Positions 1-11,065 of a stretch of DNA of 64,000 bases are shown one piece after another (the first letter of the stretch is position 1; each line of letters starts with the position of its first letter). Made by a program: the position numbers and the translations under genes. The stretch is from Megalopta genalis. Its lineage: Eukaryota; Arthropoda; Insecta; Hymenoptera; Halictidae. A model generated the notes under the pieces. The model had not been told where the DNA came from. It did not search any database and was given only the letters and a program-made list of their open reading frames with translations. The DNA lies in assembly GCF_051020955.1 (NCBI RefSeq), contig NC_135016.1, positions 12,046,001-12,110,000 of the forward strand, written 5' to 3'.

Positions 1-185
1 GCGAGTCACTCCGTTTCTCTCGCGTCGCGGCATTTTATTTACAATATGTAAACTATAACACAACTCGATACAATTATTTTTCAGATCTTTCAATTTGAAA
101 TGTTGCTCGTTCGACAGTCCGATCTCGACTCCTCGATTGTCCGTTGGTAACACTCTTCCGTGGCAACCCCTATCTTCTATTATTT
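1..185. other. Unassigned sequence at window edge
   Basis: Mixed-composition sequence with no open frame, repeat or element end that I recognise. Confidence 0.4.
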
Positions 186-512
186 TTAACCTTTTAGGCA
201 CGACGCGCTACTATAGCGGCTTCCGCGGATGTCATCTCTCTGAACGACGCGCCACTATAGTGGCTTACTCTAGTAGCTCACTCGGTCATCGTTTGAATCA
301 AATAATCGTCTTCATATGCATTGTTTCATACTTCTTTTGTCTTCACATCGATTTACAATATACAGACTTATCTTAACAATATAACTGTTAACAATTTAAT
401 TGTATCTTAACAATATTCAGACAGAATATACAGACACTCTGTACAGTACATATCAGACTCTGCGTCCAGAGAAATAGCCTCGCGCAGAATTCAGCCCCCT
501 CTAAAAGGTTAA
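186..512. mobile_element. TTAA-bounded piggyBac-like MITE (327 bp)
   Basis: The segment starts TTAACCTTTTAGGCACG and ends CTCTAAAAGGTTAA, so both ends carry TTAA and an inverted CCTTTTAG. Inside the left end a direct repeat of CGACGCGCYACTATAGYGGC occurs twice (about 200 and 246); its core GCCACTATAGTGGC is a perfect palindrome. There is no coding capacity. TTAA duplication is typical of piggyBac-type transposases, so a non-autonomous piggyBac-like element is inferred. Confidence 0.7.
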
Positions 513-586
513 AGGAGTTGTTCACAACAGGGCAGTTTCACATTACAGCGACTTGATTTGGACAAGTCGCCGTAACACTATGAACA

Positions 587-1393
587 GTCTCTGGATTTTA
601 TATATTTATGAAAAAATCGTCTGGCAATTCAAAGTAGTAGAAACATGAAAAAAGAAAATTGTAAAAGTGACAATGCATTGTTTTCAAATCTATCAGAATT
701 ATTCAAGGAAGAAGAAGCTTGCTATTTGTTTCCTATTTTGTACAATTGACGGAGAAAATATTGATCCCGCATAAAGTAGTAGAAAATAGCAGAAACATGA
801 ACAAAAAAATTGTAAAAGTGACAATGTATTGTTTCCAAATCTATCAGAATTATTCAAGGAAGAGGAAGCTTGCTATTTGTTCTCTATTTTCTACAATTGA
901 CGGAGAAAATATTGATCTCGCATAAAGTAGTAGAAAGTAGTAGAAACATGAACAAAAAAAATGGTAAAAGTGACAATGCATTGTTTTCAAATCTATCAGA
1001 ATTATTCAAGGAAGAAGAAGCTTGCTATTTGTTCTCTATTTTCTACAATTGACGGAGAAAATGTTGATCCCGCATAAAGTAGTAGAAAGTAGTAGAAACA
1101 TTAAAAAAAAATTGTAAAAGTGACAATGCGTTGTTTTCAAATCTATCAGAATTATTCAAGGAAGAAGAAGCTTGCTATTTGTTCTCTATTTTCTACAATT
1201 GATGGAGAAAATGTTGATCCCGCATAAAGTAGTAGAAAGTAGTAGAAACATGAACAAAAAAAATGGTAAAAGTGACAATGCATTGTTTTCAAATCTATCA
1301 GGATTATTCAAGAAAGAAGAAGCTTGCTATTTGTTCTCTATTTCCTACAATTAACGGAGAAAATGTTGATCCCGCATAAAAGTCCGGCAGTCC
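587..1393. mobile_element. AGACTGCGG-family element expanded by internal 151-bp repeats
   Basis: The left end (CAGTCTCTGGATTTTATATA) and right end (CGCATAAAAGTCCGGCAGTC) are degenerate versions of terminal repeats seen more cleanly at 30913, 45610 and 62414 (AGACTGCGGATTTTATGCA). The interior is replaced by a tandem array (next entry). No transposase is visible, and the superfamily is unknown. Confidence 0.6.
622..1385. repeat. 151-bp tandem repeat, about five units
   Basis: Units recur at 151-bp spacing: the GCTTGCTATTTGTT motif is at about 718, 869, 1020, 1171 and 1323. Units differ by a few substitutions and one-base indels. Short in-phase open frames of 60-68 codons recur in each unit but end or shift within it, so they are not genes. 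Confidence 0.9.
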
Positions 1394-2480
1394 AGTTATT
1401 AGTTAATTCATCCAGTGCTCCTGTAATGCCTATCCGATGTGCAACGGCTGCAATAAACCTGGGACGAGGGCTCATAAGCTCGAATAAAAAGGAACGCGCC
1501 GCGCGCACGGCATGTTCGAAAGTCTGCCGTAGCCGAAGGGTTCGAACGAGCCTCCATAAACCGTTTCAGCCGATTCGATGATTCTCCGCCAATCAGCGCG
1601 GGTAATGCTTTTGTTTCCGTAGAAACGGCCGTTTACCCGAATGTATAAATAAATGAAAATTCAATGGAAATATTCGAACGGCTCGGGGAGCCCTCGTAAT
1701 TGCGGTGGCTGGCTGGCTCGCTCGCTCGCTCGCACGACGATCCTCGCGGCCCGCGGCAGGGATGCATACTTTCTCGTGGCAACAGGAAGAAAAGGGTCAA
1801 CGAAACACTCGGAGGCAGTTCGAAAGGGAGAAAGGAATGGAGAAAGACGACCGTCCGCGGACGGCCGAAAGAAGAAAGAAGAGCCGAGTTTCCGAGTGAG
1901 GGCCGCGTGACGAGGGACGGAACCAGAGTCAAAAAAGGACCGCGAGGAAATAGCCGAGCAGGAGAATCAACGGAAAAGGAGGGAGGAAGGGGGGAGGATG
2001 GTATTAGAGTCGACCTTGAAAAGAACCTTGCAAGGCCGTCACGCTTACCTCCGGATCGTCTCGAGCTGGTGCCGATGTTGACGCAGCCTCTACGTGCTGG
2101 ATCCTATTCGAGATACGATACGGTGAAAGCCTATGAAGCCGCTCGCCTCTTCCGCGCGTCTAGTATTACCGGCTCGAAATCGATCGGATTTCGACGGACA
2201 TTCGGATCTCGAAGAGAATCGCATTCCAGGAGCAGCCGCGTTCGATTGGAATCGCTTGATTAGAACTCGGTTGCAACAGCTTTCGATTATTTATTCGATG
2301 TTTAGTCCTTTTGCGGGGAGAAACTCTTTAGGTAACAAATTAGTGTTATCGGCAGAGTGTTGGAGAAGAATGTTTAACAAAGCAGGATTAATGATAGCCG
2401 ACAGGCGGTCAAGGCTGAAGCCAAGAAATGTCGAGACGCATATTTTGTCTTTTAATGGAAAAGAGTGGATGGTGTCATAA
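1394..2480. other. CpG-rich unique segment, no gene found
   Basis: GC-rich, CpG-rich DNA with overlapping open frames on both strands, as expected where stop codons are rare. I see no convincing splice-linked exon, domain or repeat. It may be intergenic or intronic. Confidence 0.4.
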
Positions 2481-2499
2481 TTTGGAAAGTCTGTTGCAG

Positions 2500-3195
2500 A
2501 TGTTTTTATTATATTGCATTTATATTGCAATTATATTGCAATATTGCATTATATTGTATATTGTATTATATTTTATATTATATTTCATACTATATTATAT
2601 ATATTGTATTATATTTTATTATATTACGCTTCATTGTATCTTTATTATATTTTATTGCACATTGTATTTTGTTCGCATTTTGTTGCAATGTATTATACTA
2701 TATTATATATATTGTATTATATTTTATTATATTACGCTTCATTGTATCTTTATTATATTTTATTGCATTGTATTTTGTTTGCATTTGTTGCAATGTATTA
2801 TATTATATTATATATGATGTATTATATTTTTTATATTATATTTCATACTATATTATATATATTTTATTATATTATACTTCAATGTATTTTTATTATATAT
2901 TATTGCATCGTATTTTGTTCGCATTTTGTTGCAGTGAATTATATTATATTATATTATATATATTGTATTATATTTCATATTATATTACATATATTGTATT
3001 ATATTTTATTATATTATACTTCATTGTATTTTTATTATATTTTATTGCATTGTATTTTGCTTGCATTTTCTTACAATGCATTATACTATATTATATATAT
3101 TGTATTATATTTTATATCATATTTCATACTATATTATATTATACATTTTATTATATTTTATTATATTATACTTCATTGCATTTTTATTGTATCGT
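2500..3195. repeat. AT-rich tandem array, about 120-bp higher-order period
   Basis: ATATT/ATTGTATT runs are punctuated at roughly 120-bp intervals by a TTTTGTTCGCATTTTGTTGC-like block (near 2670, 2772, 2917 and 3057). The block after the array (3196-3281) resembles 30512-30597, so the array belongs to a larger dispersed repeat. Its 227-247 codon frames rich in Y, I and L are translations of AT repeats. Confidence 0.85.
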
Positions 3196-3281
3196 AAAAA
3201 GAATGTAATATAAAACTTTCGTACTTTTTAAACTCTTCGGTTTCTCCAGATTGTTGTTTTCGAAACTTTTCGTTGTACAAT

Positions 3282-4018
3282 AAATTCTTGTTAATTGACG
3301 CTCGATTCTGCACAAAAATGGACAATTTGGAAAGTGGAGATACGATTATTCAATCCTTGCGGCTCGTTCTTATACTACACTTGACAAGAAGTATTCGACC
3401 ACTCTTTAAAACACAATAACTTTTTTCAAACTGGTCCAATTGACTTGAATCTCTTTTAAAGTGTTAAAGGACTAGTTTATACGGTACAATGACTAGCATA
3501 CCTTTTTATTTAATTCTGCTATTACATAAAATGACAACGAAAGGTAAATAGCACTCGTTTTTAAACTTTTTTATCTGAACATGGAACGAAAATTTAAATA
3601 ATGCGTTTGGCACATCTCGGTAACTTATATGTAACCTGAAAATTTATATTCTTTTTATTTTACTTTTTTTTTAAATTTATATTTATATTTTTATATGTGA
3701 TCTGCGATTTTCACGATCTTCAATTGTTTATAGCTCATAACAACGTCAACAAATTTCGGTGAAATTTAAATAAAAAAAAATTTTAATTCTCGTTCCAGGT
3801 TCAAATAAAAAAGTTAAAGAACCAGTATTTTTTATCTACCGTAAACCAGTCCCTTTAATACTAATAAAAAGAAATTCAAGTCAATTAGACCAGTTTGAGA
3901 AAAATCATTGCACTTTAAAAGGTGAACGAATACTTTTCGCCAAGAAAAATAAAATATAAAAAGATATATACTCTCCGCTGTTTACAAGCTGAAGGACAAT
4001 TGGGGAGAATTTACTGTA
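3282..4018. mobile_element. Family A palindromic MITE split by a family B insertion
   Basis: The left half (3282-3382) has the family A signature: TTAATTGACGCTCG, GCACAAAAATGGACAATTTG, GATACGATTATTC and CTTGCGGCTCG. The right end (3985-4018) is CAAGCTGAAGGACAATTGGG then GAATTTACTGTA. The intervening 3383-3941 belongs to family B. Confidence 0.7.
3383..3941. mobile_element. Family B long-inverted-repeat element, degraded copy
   Basis: The flanks are imperfect inverted repeats: GAAGTATTCGACCACTCTTTAAAA on the left pairs with TTTTAAAAGGTGAACGAATACTT on the right. The order of internal landmarks matches the full copies at 9125 and 59178: ATAACTTTTTTCAAACTGG, ACTTGAATCTC, GGACTAGT and GGTAACTTATATG. 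The outermost bases are lost. Non-coding. Confidence 0.65.
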
Positions 4019-4366
4019 TTTCTTACGATACTAAAAATATTTCTCTTAAATAAAAAAACTATCGAGATAATGCTGTCGATAGTCATAGATATCGCGTGCA
4101 AACTCCCGGAAACTGCCGATAGTGGCGATCATCTGCAAATAATAACAAGGAACAGTAATTAAAGCGTTCTGAAGTGTCGCTGTCATCATAACAAGACTAA
4201 CAGAGCACTCGAGTGAGATCGCGCGAGCCGGATGACACGTTAACGCGCTCGAAAGGGAACAATTAAATCCAACAACTTGGCATCTATATGAAATGCAACT
4301 AGACAGCCGAGAAAAGAAGGCTACCGATAACCCGTTAGCACTGAATTTAGCAATTGGGATCGAATA
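4019..4366. other. Unassigned sequence
   Basis: No element end, repeat or exon recognised. A 123-codon minus-strand frame here runs into the neighbouring hAT element and is not credible as a gene. Confidence 0.35.
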
Positions 4367-4539
4367 ATGTACAGCAGGGGTGTCAAACTCAAAAGCTAAC
4401 TTGGGCCAAATAAACAATGCTTAAATTTAGGTGGGCCGCAAAAAGAAATCAATGTTCATAGAAACAAATATTTTTATTTTGACTAGTACATTGTAATAAA
4501 CATATATAAAGTTACATTATTGTTTACTGTCACTGTTTC

Positions 4540-4993
4540 GAGTTTTTATTTAATTTTACATGTTTGCGGCAAAATTCAGAAAAGTTAGGATTTAAAATAG
4601 TATAAAAATTGAAAGCAATTTAAAACGTCAATGTATTATTTTTAGTCCATAAAGATAATATAAGGAAGAATAAACTTGCTACAGTAAATTCTCTTTAATT
4701 GACGCTCAGATTGCCCATAAAAATGTACAATTTGAGAAAAGGAGATACGATTATTCGAGCCTTGCGATTCGTTTCTATAATTACGAATTGTCAACAACTA
4801 TAAAAACGTGCCACAAGGCTCAAATAATCTTCTCTTCCCAAATTGTCCATTTTTGTGCACGATCTGAGCATCAGTTAGAGAGACATTACTGAACAATCTG
4901 ACCGTCAATTAGGGAGAATTTATTGTACTTGGTTTCTATGCCTTGCAATTGATACAGGCAATTTTTATTTTGCATACAAATCCGCAGTCTAGT
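4540..4993. mobile_element. AGACTGCGG-family relic nested in the hAT element
   Basis: The right end reads TTTGCATACAAATCCGCAGTCT. The left end is not clear. The block AAAACGTCAATGTATTATTTTT resembles the copy at 62414-62804. A family A MITE interrupts it at 4680-4927. Confidence 0.5.
4680..4927. mobile_element. Family A palindromic MITE (nested)
   Basis: TA-flanked palindrome: CAGTAAATTCTCTTTAATTG at the left, CAATTAGGGAGAATTTATTG at the right, with GATACGATTATTCGAGCCTT mirrored in the centre. The right arm carries a short terminal duplication (two copies of an AATCTGA..CAGTTAG/GTCAATTAG end). Confidence 0.8.
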
Positions 4994-5221
4994 AATAAGC
5001 AGTACCGAAGTCATAAACTGTTCCCTCCTCTTACCCGCACAGATCCTGTAGAGTCATTTTTTTATTGTATTGTCTAATTTAAATTGAATAAATAACTCAT
5101 AAACGTATCTCTACGATACGAATAATCGTAAATTAAAAAATTGTTTAATTTACGATTATACTAGTTTTATTAGTATAATAAATTAAGAGATTATAAAGAG
5201 TTTGACACCCCTGATGTACAG

Positions 5222-5737
5222 TGTCGAATTTTCCGAGATCTCCGCTGTCCCAGACAGTCGGCTTTTATCTATCGGCCGCGTGACAAATCAACGATCGCGA
5301 CAGGTGTTCTTTTCACGCGATGAATAGCTGGTTTCTAGAATAACCTGCTTCGCGGCCGCGGTTTGTACGTACATTCGGCGAATACGTAAATGAATGGCCG
5401 GGGCAGATAAAGCGGAGCAACGCGAGCCGCGTTAATCATCCGGTGCCACGATGGAACAGTTTATCGGGTTTCCTTATCGAGCGATGACGTCCGCAAGGCC
5501 GAGCAACGTCCTCAAGCAACAGTTTGTAGAACGGCCTGCGCGAAAAGTCTGTTTCCACAGGCGCGCATTCCGATGCCGCGCGTAATCGACGCGGAATAAA
5601 TATGTACGCGCGCGGCTTCTTTCGCGCCGCTACCGTCGAAAGTCCCACGATCTGGTATCGTACCGTCGCACAGCGGGCCGCAGAGCGCGATTCTAGCAAA
5701 TAAAAGATCATTCTCGACACATGCAACCATTGACGCT
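5222..5737. other. CpG-rich unique segment, no gene found
   Basis: GC-rich with overlapping frames on the minus strand (up to 114 codons). No domain or splice structure supports them. Confidence 0.4.
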
Positions 5738-6011
5738 TTAACACGTTCCGTGCCGAGCTGTTTTTTACTCGACTCTTCACGCTGGCCTGACTTGATATTT
5801 TACTAAAACTTGATGTATTATACGTAATTATATTAATTGTCGTATATGGAACTTAATATAACTATTAATTGTAGTATATAAAACTAAAAATTCCTCGAAA
5901 TTAATTACTCGGTTCTAAATTTGTTGCAAACTATCTTCTCAGCGCGTTAAATAAACATGTAAGCCTGTTAGCATGTACCATTGGTGGAACACGTGGCACA
6001 GAACGTGTTAA
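5738..6011. mobile_element. TTAA-bounded MITE (274 bp)
   Basis: Begins TTAACACGTTCCGTGCCGAG and ends CGTGGCACAGAACGTGTTAA, an inverted repeat of about 17 bp with one or two mismatches, with TTAA at both ends. Non-coding and inferred piggyBac-like. Its right TTAA is shared with the next element. Confidence 0.7.
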
Positions 6012-6279
6012 TGGCCGCTCACATAATGGCCGTGATGCTTTAGTAATTATGTAGGTGATTGCTTCAATAATTATCACACTGAAGAATATTAAATTTGTTG
6101 TATTAAATGTGTTGTTATTGTTGTTGTTGTTGTTTTTGTTTTGTATTGTTTTATGTGTATGTTCGCAAATGTTGAATTATTTCACGAATTTACATAAAGT
6201 CTTTTAAATTAATCCTTCGAAAATATTGCCGGCCCCTGGCGACGTTTGACGTTTGACTGCGCTGACGTGCGGCCATTAA
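6008..6279. mobile_element. Second TTAA-bounded MITE, abutting the previous one
   Basis: Begins TTAATGGCCGCTCACATAAT and ends GACGTGCGGCCATTAA. The terminal 11 bp are perfectly inverted. A TTG-rich microsatellite lies inside (about 6112-6145). Confidence 0.6.
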
Positions 6280-6289
6280 AGTGTTAATG

Positions 6290-7020
6290 TTAACTGTTAT
6301 AGTATTTTTGTAAGAAGAAGGTATTAATAGTTATGCTCGCAACATTTGTTACTTGCGAAGAAAATTGTTTTTCAATTTCTTTCATTTTACATTTTCCATT
6401 TTGAAAATCGTTTTTAGTTGCACCGATTATATTTATCGTTCATAAATTATATAAATACGTATATAGTATAATGTTTTACCCATGTGAACATTCAAATACC
6501 TGAGATCGCAGGACGTCAGGTTCAGCATCGTCATTAGTTTCGCGTTAAAGATATAAAAAGTATTAATTATAAGATCTTTATTTAATTATAAGATTAAACT
6601 ATAAAATTAAACTTCTCCGAGGATGTACTATATATATTATATTATCATTATTATTATATTATATTATTATATATATACCTATATGATGCCCCAAAATAAA
6701 AAATTTATTTACACAATAGTTTCCAAAGCTTTGCAATTCGCCTTCCCACGAATTAAAGAGCAGAACTTAATTAACAAAATGACGTGGAGCGGACGACAAA
6801 TCAATGCAAATCTCTATGTATACTTCCCGTCGAAAAACTAAATTGCATGAAACAGAAAATTGGCCATTTTTAAGTGCATTAAGTGCATCTTTTTAAATGC
6901 ATCTCGAAATAAACAAAAATTCAGTTAACGCTGATTCGACTAAATCAACATTCATGCTTTTATGCTCAAAGTACCTAAACGCAAAATAATTTAGATTTCA
7001 TATTGTTGTTTCTCGAAGAG
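6290..7020. other. AT-rich sequence without recognised features
   Basis: Contains ATT microsatellite (about 6622-6680) and no credible exon. Confidence 0.4.
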
Positions 7021-7100
7021 AAAAGTATGGTCTTAAGATGATAGTAATTATATATATACGTAGATGTTTCTAATTACTACCATCTTAAGACTATACTTTT
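7021..7100. other. Perfect-looking 80-nt hairpin (30-bp arms, 20-nt loop)
   Basis: The arm at 7021-7050 and the reverse complement of 7071-7100 agree at 28 of 30 positions. On the plus strand one difference is a G-U wobble, leaving one true mismatch. The loop is ATATATACGTAGATG-like. The size is in the range of a microRNA precursor, but it could also be a very small MITE or a chance AT-rich foldback. No mature sequence is recognised. Confidence 0.45.
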
Positions 7101-7115
7101 ATATAGAGAGAGAGT

Positions 7116-7243
7116 GCCCAATTGTGCCTCAGCTTTTAAATAAAAATGGACAATTTGGGAGGACGAGATACGATTATTCGAGCCTTGTGGCTCCATTTCT
7201 GTGTACAAGCTGCGGGACAATTTGGGAGAATTTACTATATTCT
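7116..7243. mobile_element. Family A MITE, internally deleted
   Basis: Has CCCAATTGTGCCTCAGCTTT, AAAAATGGACAATTTGGGAG and GATACGATTATTCGAGCCTT on one side and CAAGCTGCGGGACAATTTGG then GAATTTACTATA on the other. The central hairpin is shortened. Confidence 0.7.
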
Positions 7244-7249
7244 GCTATC

Positions 7250-7955
7250 TGAAAAACGTGCTTTTTACAAGAAGTAAAATTACGAAGAATTGGATTTTGA
7301 TTTGCTAGAATCGCGATCCGGGCCACTGTGTGTCGCCAGCGCCGCGCACCTGCGGTTTAATTAACTTACAAATTAAACGACTCTATATTCGATCGCTACC
7401 AAATGAGGTGAGAACCGAGCGCGGTCTCTTCCTCGTGGCGCGCCCTGCCAAGGCGTGGTCTTCGCATAAATATTCGTCAATTTCTAATTGGCACACCTTT
7501 TGATACCAACTGTTCGGTCTCCGCGAGCCCAAGCCCCCTACAGACAACGGCTCATGTCTGCAATTAGAAGACGGTCGCGCTTAGTCGAGAACGTTGCCGA
7601 GGTCAACGATGATACTAACCCTGGAATACCGGGAATGCCGCGATACGATAGCTACCTCGGCTCTCGAGCAGACAGAAAATTAGATTCGTTCGATTGTTCC
7701 CGACACTAGACGGTCCCAGAAACGCAAGTGTCATCGGATAGCGACTTTGTGACCTCCGCGAGCGACCCAGTCACAGGGCGCTGCGCAGTGACCTGGAGAA
7801 CGCATTCTCGTGATCGAAGGAGAAAACACACATACTCGGCATTTTTCAAAACAATACGATTATTATAATACCCTCTGCACTCAGCGTCGTTCAGGATGGT
7901 ATCTACCAGCTGTTCGGCACCATTTTGTCGCAAAAACATGTTCCACGATGTCTAG
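7250..7955. other. Mostly unique sequence, no gene found
   Basis: Moderately GC-rich. Frames of 73-77 codons on either strand have no recognisable domain. Confidence 0.35.
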
Positions 7956-7959
7956 AAAA

Positions 7960-8378
7960 GGTTCCTGAGGCCATTTGTGGTAACTTTTTCCTTTACAAAA
8001 CTTTCCCTTGAGTCATCGTTAACGTTAATTATGGTATTTCCGGAAAATTAGGAGTTCCTTAGGTGATTTGAAGTAACTTTTTCCTTTACAAAAATTTTTT
8101 CCGAGGCATCGTTTACGAGTTATTGAGGAAAAACAATGACCAATGAGGGGCGAGCTTGCCTGGCGCTAGGAGGTCGCGCCAATGTGCGGAACTGGACTTC
8201 GCGCGCTCGTTGGCTGGGCCATCTCGCGCCAGTCGAGCTCGTTTCTCATTGGTCGCTGTTTTTCGTTAATGGTCGTAAACGAAGCCGCGGATTGCATTTT
8301 CGCTGAGGAAAAAGTTACTTCAAATGATCTCAGGGACCGTCTCGTTTTCCGGAAATACCATAATTTTAGGACACTCTG
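7960..8378. mobile_element. Family D MITE with a partial repeat of its left arm
   Basis: Ends TTTTAGGACACTCTG before a TA. The core (8128-8262) has ACCAATGAG, GCCAATGTG, GTTGGCTGG and CATTGGTCG arranged symmetrically. The left arm is present twice (7964-8010 and 8041-8110: AACTTTTTCCTTTACAAAA). Frames on both strands across the palindrome are artefacts. A full copy is at 56636-57000. Confidence 0.7.
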
Positions 8379-8380
8379 TA

Positions 8381-8601
8381 TAATATCAAATAATTTCTCC
8401 CTAATTCGCGCTGACATTGCGCACGAAAATGCACAATTTAGGAAGAGGAGATACGATCATTCGAGCCTTGCGGCTCGTTTTTATAGTTACCGATTCTCAA
8501 CAACTATAAAAACCAGACGTAAGGCTCGAATAATCGTATCTCCTCTTCCCAAACTGTCCACTTTTAGCGCAATCTGAGCGCGAATTAGGGAGAAATTACT
8601 G
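8381..8601. mobile_element. Family A palindromic MITE adjoining family D
   Basis: Mirrored GATACGATCATTCGAGCCTT / AAGGCTCGAATAATCGTATC arms around a short AT loop. Ends TTAGGGAGAAATTACTG before TA. It directly abuts the right end of the family D element. Confidence 0.8.
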
Positions 8602-8603
8602 TA

Positions 8604-9122
8604 CATAGAGGGTGTCCCCGAGATAAGTGAGCAAACTTGGGTATCGTATTCTGCGCACTCTAAGGATGAGAAAAGGTCGTATATTGTATTCAATATATGT
8701 ACCTAAATTTTCAAGCTTTGGTAAATCGCGATTTCATCATCTTTATCGAAATCTTCATCGTCAGTTGATTCATCGTTTATTTCAGAAGATGTCGATGGTT
8801 CCCTTTCGATACTGGATGGAGGACACAACAAAGATAACATCTCAAATGATAATTTTAATTTGTTGACATATCGCTTTTGTCTCCGATTAATTAAGCTGAT
8901 ATATACTTGATATTAATCGATAACAGTACCGAGTTCTAGATTTAAAACAAGACTTTATAAAGCGTTTACTCGATTCACTGACTCCATTCATCATAATTTA
9001 AGTTTTTGTTGCTGTAAAACTGAGTGTCCACCCGTATATATAAATAAATAAAATAAACGACTAAATGAACAGTATTTTGTTATTACCAAGTGCGCAAATC
9101 ATTTCAACAAGCCTCCTCGAGC
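8604..9122. other. Unassigned AT-rich sequence
   Basis: No exon, repeat or element end recognised. Confidence 0.35.
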
Positions 9123-9124
9123 TA

Positions 9125-9792
9125 CAGTGTCCCACAAAAATGTTCGTACACCTTTTGAAACGCGATAACTTTTTTAAAATTGGACTAAGGGCTTGAATTT
9201 TTTTTTAGATACCAGACGATGACCAAAATGCTTTTCTTAAATTTTGTTATTACTTGGAATGACAAACAAAAAATAAAAAAAACTCTCGCTTTTTAACTTT
9301 TTTATCTGAACCTATAAGAAAAATTAAAAAAAATGCCTCTCGTAGATCTCGGTAACTTATATGCACGGTGAAAATTTGATCGAGATCAGTTGACGTTGCT
9401 ACGAGTTGTAACAAATTAAAGATGACAAAAATCGCAATTTTATCACGATTTTCACCAAGAACTGTAAGAAATCTGCAGCTTCTTAAATCTTTCAACGCTC
9501 GAAGCTCAACTCTGTGTTAACCGATTTCGATCAAAACACCGAGATCTACGAGAGTCATTTTCTAAATGTTTATCATAAGCTCGGATAAAAAAGTTAAAAA
9601 ACGAGAGTTTCTTATCTTCCTCCATGATCCGAAGTAATATCAAAATTAGAAAAAGGCATTTCAGTAAACGTCTAACAAACTACTCCCTCTATTCTACCTA
9701 AAAAAAAAAAAAAAAAAATCCAAGCCACTTACTCCAATTTCAAAAAAGTTATCGCGTATCAGAAGATATTCGAACACTTTCCTGGTCCACCG
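9125..9792. mobile_element. Family B long-inverted-repeat element (668 bp)
   Basis: TA-flanked. Begins CAGTGTCCCACAAAAATGTT and ends CACTTTCCTGGTCCACCG. The two halves are inverted copies (GATAACTTTTTTAAAATTGG against CCAATTTCAAAAAAGTTATC; GATCTCGGTAACTTATATGC against related sequence). The A-rich run at 9702-9718 lies in the right arm. No transposase. The terminal CAGTG..CCCACAAAA and the TA site suggest a Tc1/mariner-type MITE. Confidence 0.75.
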
Positions 9793-9795
9793 TAT

Positions 9796-10789
9796 AGTTC
9801 GAGACTCTCCATGAAAAAGAAATCTAGACATCCGAGGACGCAACGGACGGTTTCCATCCGTCGCAGGGAACTTTCCGCGACGAATTCCTGTATTCGTGAA
9901 AGCGGTTGCCCGCGAGATGCGGGCTCGGTCGCCGAGCGCGTTTCCCCGGGTTACCAAATTGCCGCTTATCTATACGAGATACGCGTTCCCCGTTGTTACA
10001 CAATGCGTTACTCAATTGCTCGTGTAACGCAAGGTCAGCCGGCAGAGCGGCGTATAGGCCGCGACCGCTTTTTCTGCAAACCTTCGGGCCGCCGACTCGA
10101 ATTGGTAGCGGGCACAGCCGCCAGGAGATTCTTCGGGAGAGGAGCCGTCGCCCCGTCGAACGATTTCTGACAAGCGGGGCGCGTATGCTAAGCCGGCGAA
10201 TTCGAGATCGACGTCGCGACGCCGCCGAAATTCGCAGGGCGAGGTATTACAAGCCGCGTCGCGTCGGTTGCCTACATCTTGATTCACGTGTTGCATATTC
10301 TGATATGTTCTCCAGCCAAATCGTTGTTCTCAGGCTTAGTTTCAGTCGCTTTCTTGGGAGAACCGAAGCGGAAGGGTGGACGGAGGGCCGAGGACCGAGA
10401 GAGGACTCGGAGGACGATGCAGCCGCGACGATCGGCTGTTACGCAAGAATCGGTTCGCCGAGGTTGGCAGTCGAGTTATTCGTCGTTTGGCAGTTGGTTT
10501 ATTTGCCGGGCTGGTCGGGTGGGTTAGTTGCCGGGCACGGCAACACGGCAACACGGCGATACAGCAATACAGCAATACGGTGACTGCGAAGACGGTCGCC
10601 CAGGCACGAGCAAGAAGTAAAGGAGAACGTCCTTGCAAGGCCGGCCGCCGACGCCCGAGAGTCAAGCCTCTCTCTTTCGCTTTGCTTCGCGTTCCCTCCG
10701 CTTCACCCCGCTTCACGCCGTTCCACGTCCGCGTCGGCCGGGCTCTCCCGCTCTCTCGCTCTCTCGAGCCCTCTCCCGATCACCATCTA
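9796..10789. other. CpG-rich unique segment; source-like copy of a block carried by element E
   Basis: Long overlapping frames on both strands (119-225 codons) reflect GC content. The 115-bp block 10243-10357 recurs, inverted and 97% identical, inside the transposon at 12262-13341. In the frame starting GITSRVASVAYILIHVLHIL it encodes a hydrophobic 38-residue stretch. A 9-bp ACACGGCAA/ATACAGCAA repeat is at 10540-10582. Confidence 0.45.
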
Positions 10790-11045
10790 CAGGGTGTTAC
10801 GCCTAACCGAGAACGGTGAAATATCTCGAAATAGATCGAAGCTACGAAGACAATGTTTGTACAAAAGGTGGTCAGCGTAAAGAGATGTTTTAGGTGGTAT
10901 CAATAATTTTTTTATTGACGTAATGGCGAATGATATTTCAAGGTCAAGTTGATTTTTTTAAATGGGACCATACATATTTTTGGTCATATTACGATGGCTG
11001 ACTTCAATACGAATTCAATATTGTATTACTGCTTTCAAATAATCA
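10790..11045 (+). mobile_element. Family E left terminal repeat (about 256 bp)
   Basis: Begins CAGGGTGTTACGCCTAACCG after TA. It matches both ends of the complete element at 12262-13341, including AAATATCTCGAAATAGATCG and TTTAGGTGGTATCAATAATT. No matching right end was found, so this is a solo or truncated terminus followed by the 11-bp array. Confidence 0.75.
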
Positions 11046-11065
11046 TTACTGCTTTCATCGAAAGA

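Larger units (their letters stand above)
4375..5213. mobile_element. hAT-type non-autonomous element with perfect 8-bp target duplication
   Basis: The termini are inverted repeats CAGGGGTGTCAAACTC and GAGTTTGACACCCCTG. They are flanked on both sides by the identical octamer ATGTACAG (4367-4374 and 5214-5221), the 8-bp duplication diagnostic of hAT transposition. The GGGCC-containing subterminal region (GTGGGCCGCAAAAAG) also fits hAT. The interior carries an AGACTGCGG-family relic that itself holds a family A MITE. No transposase remains. Confidence 0.9.

Noticed and set aside
2465..3208. 247-codon frame rich in Y, I, L and C
   Set aside because: Translation of the AT-rich tandem array; a second frame over the same stretch is just as long.
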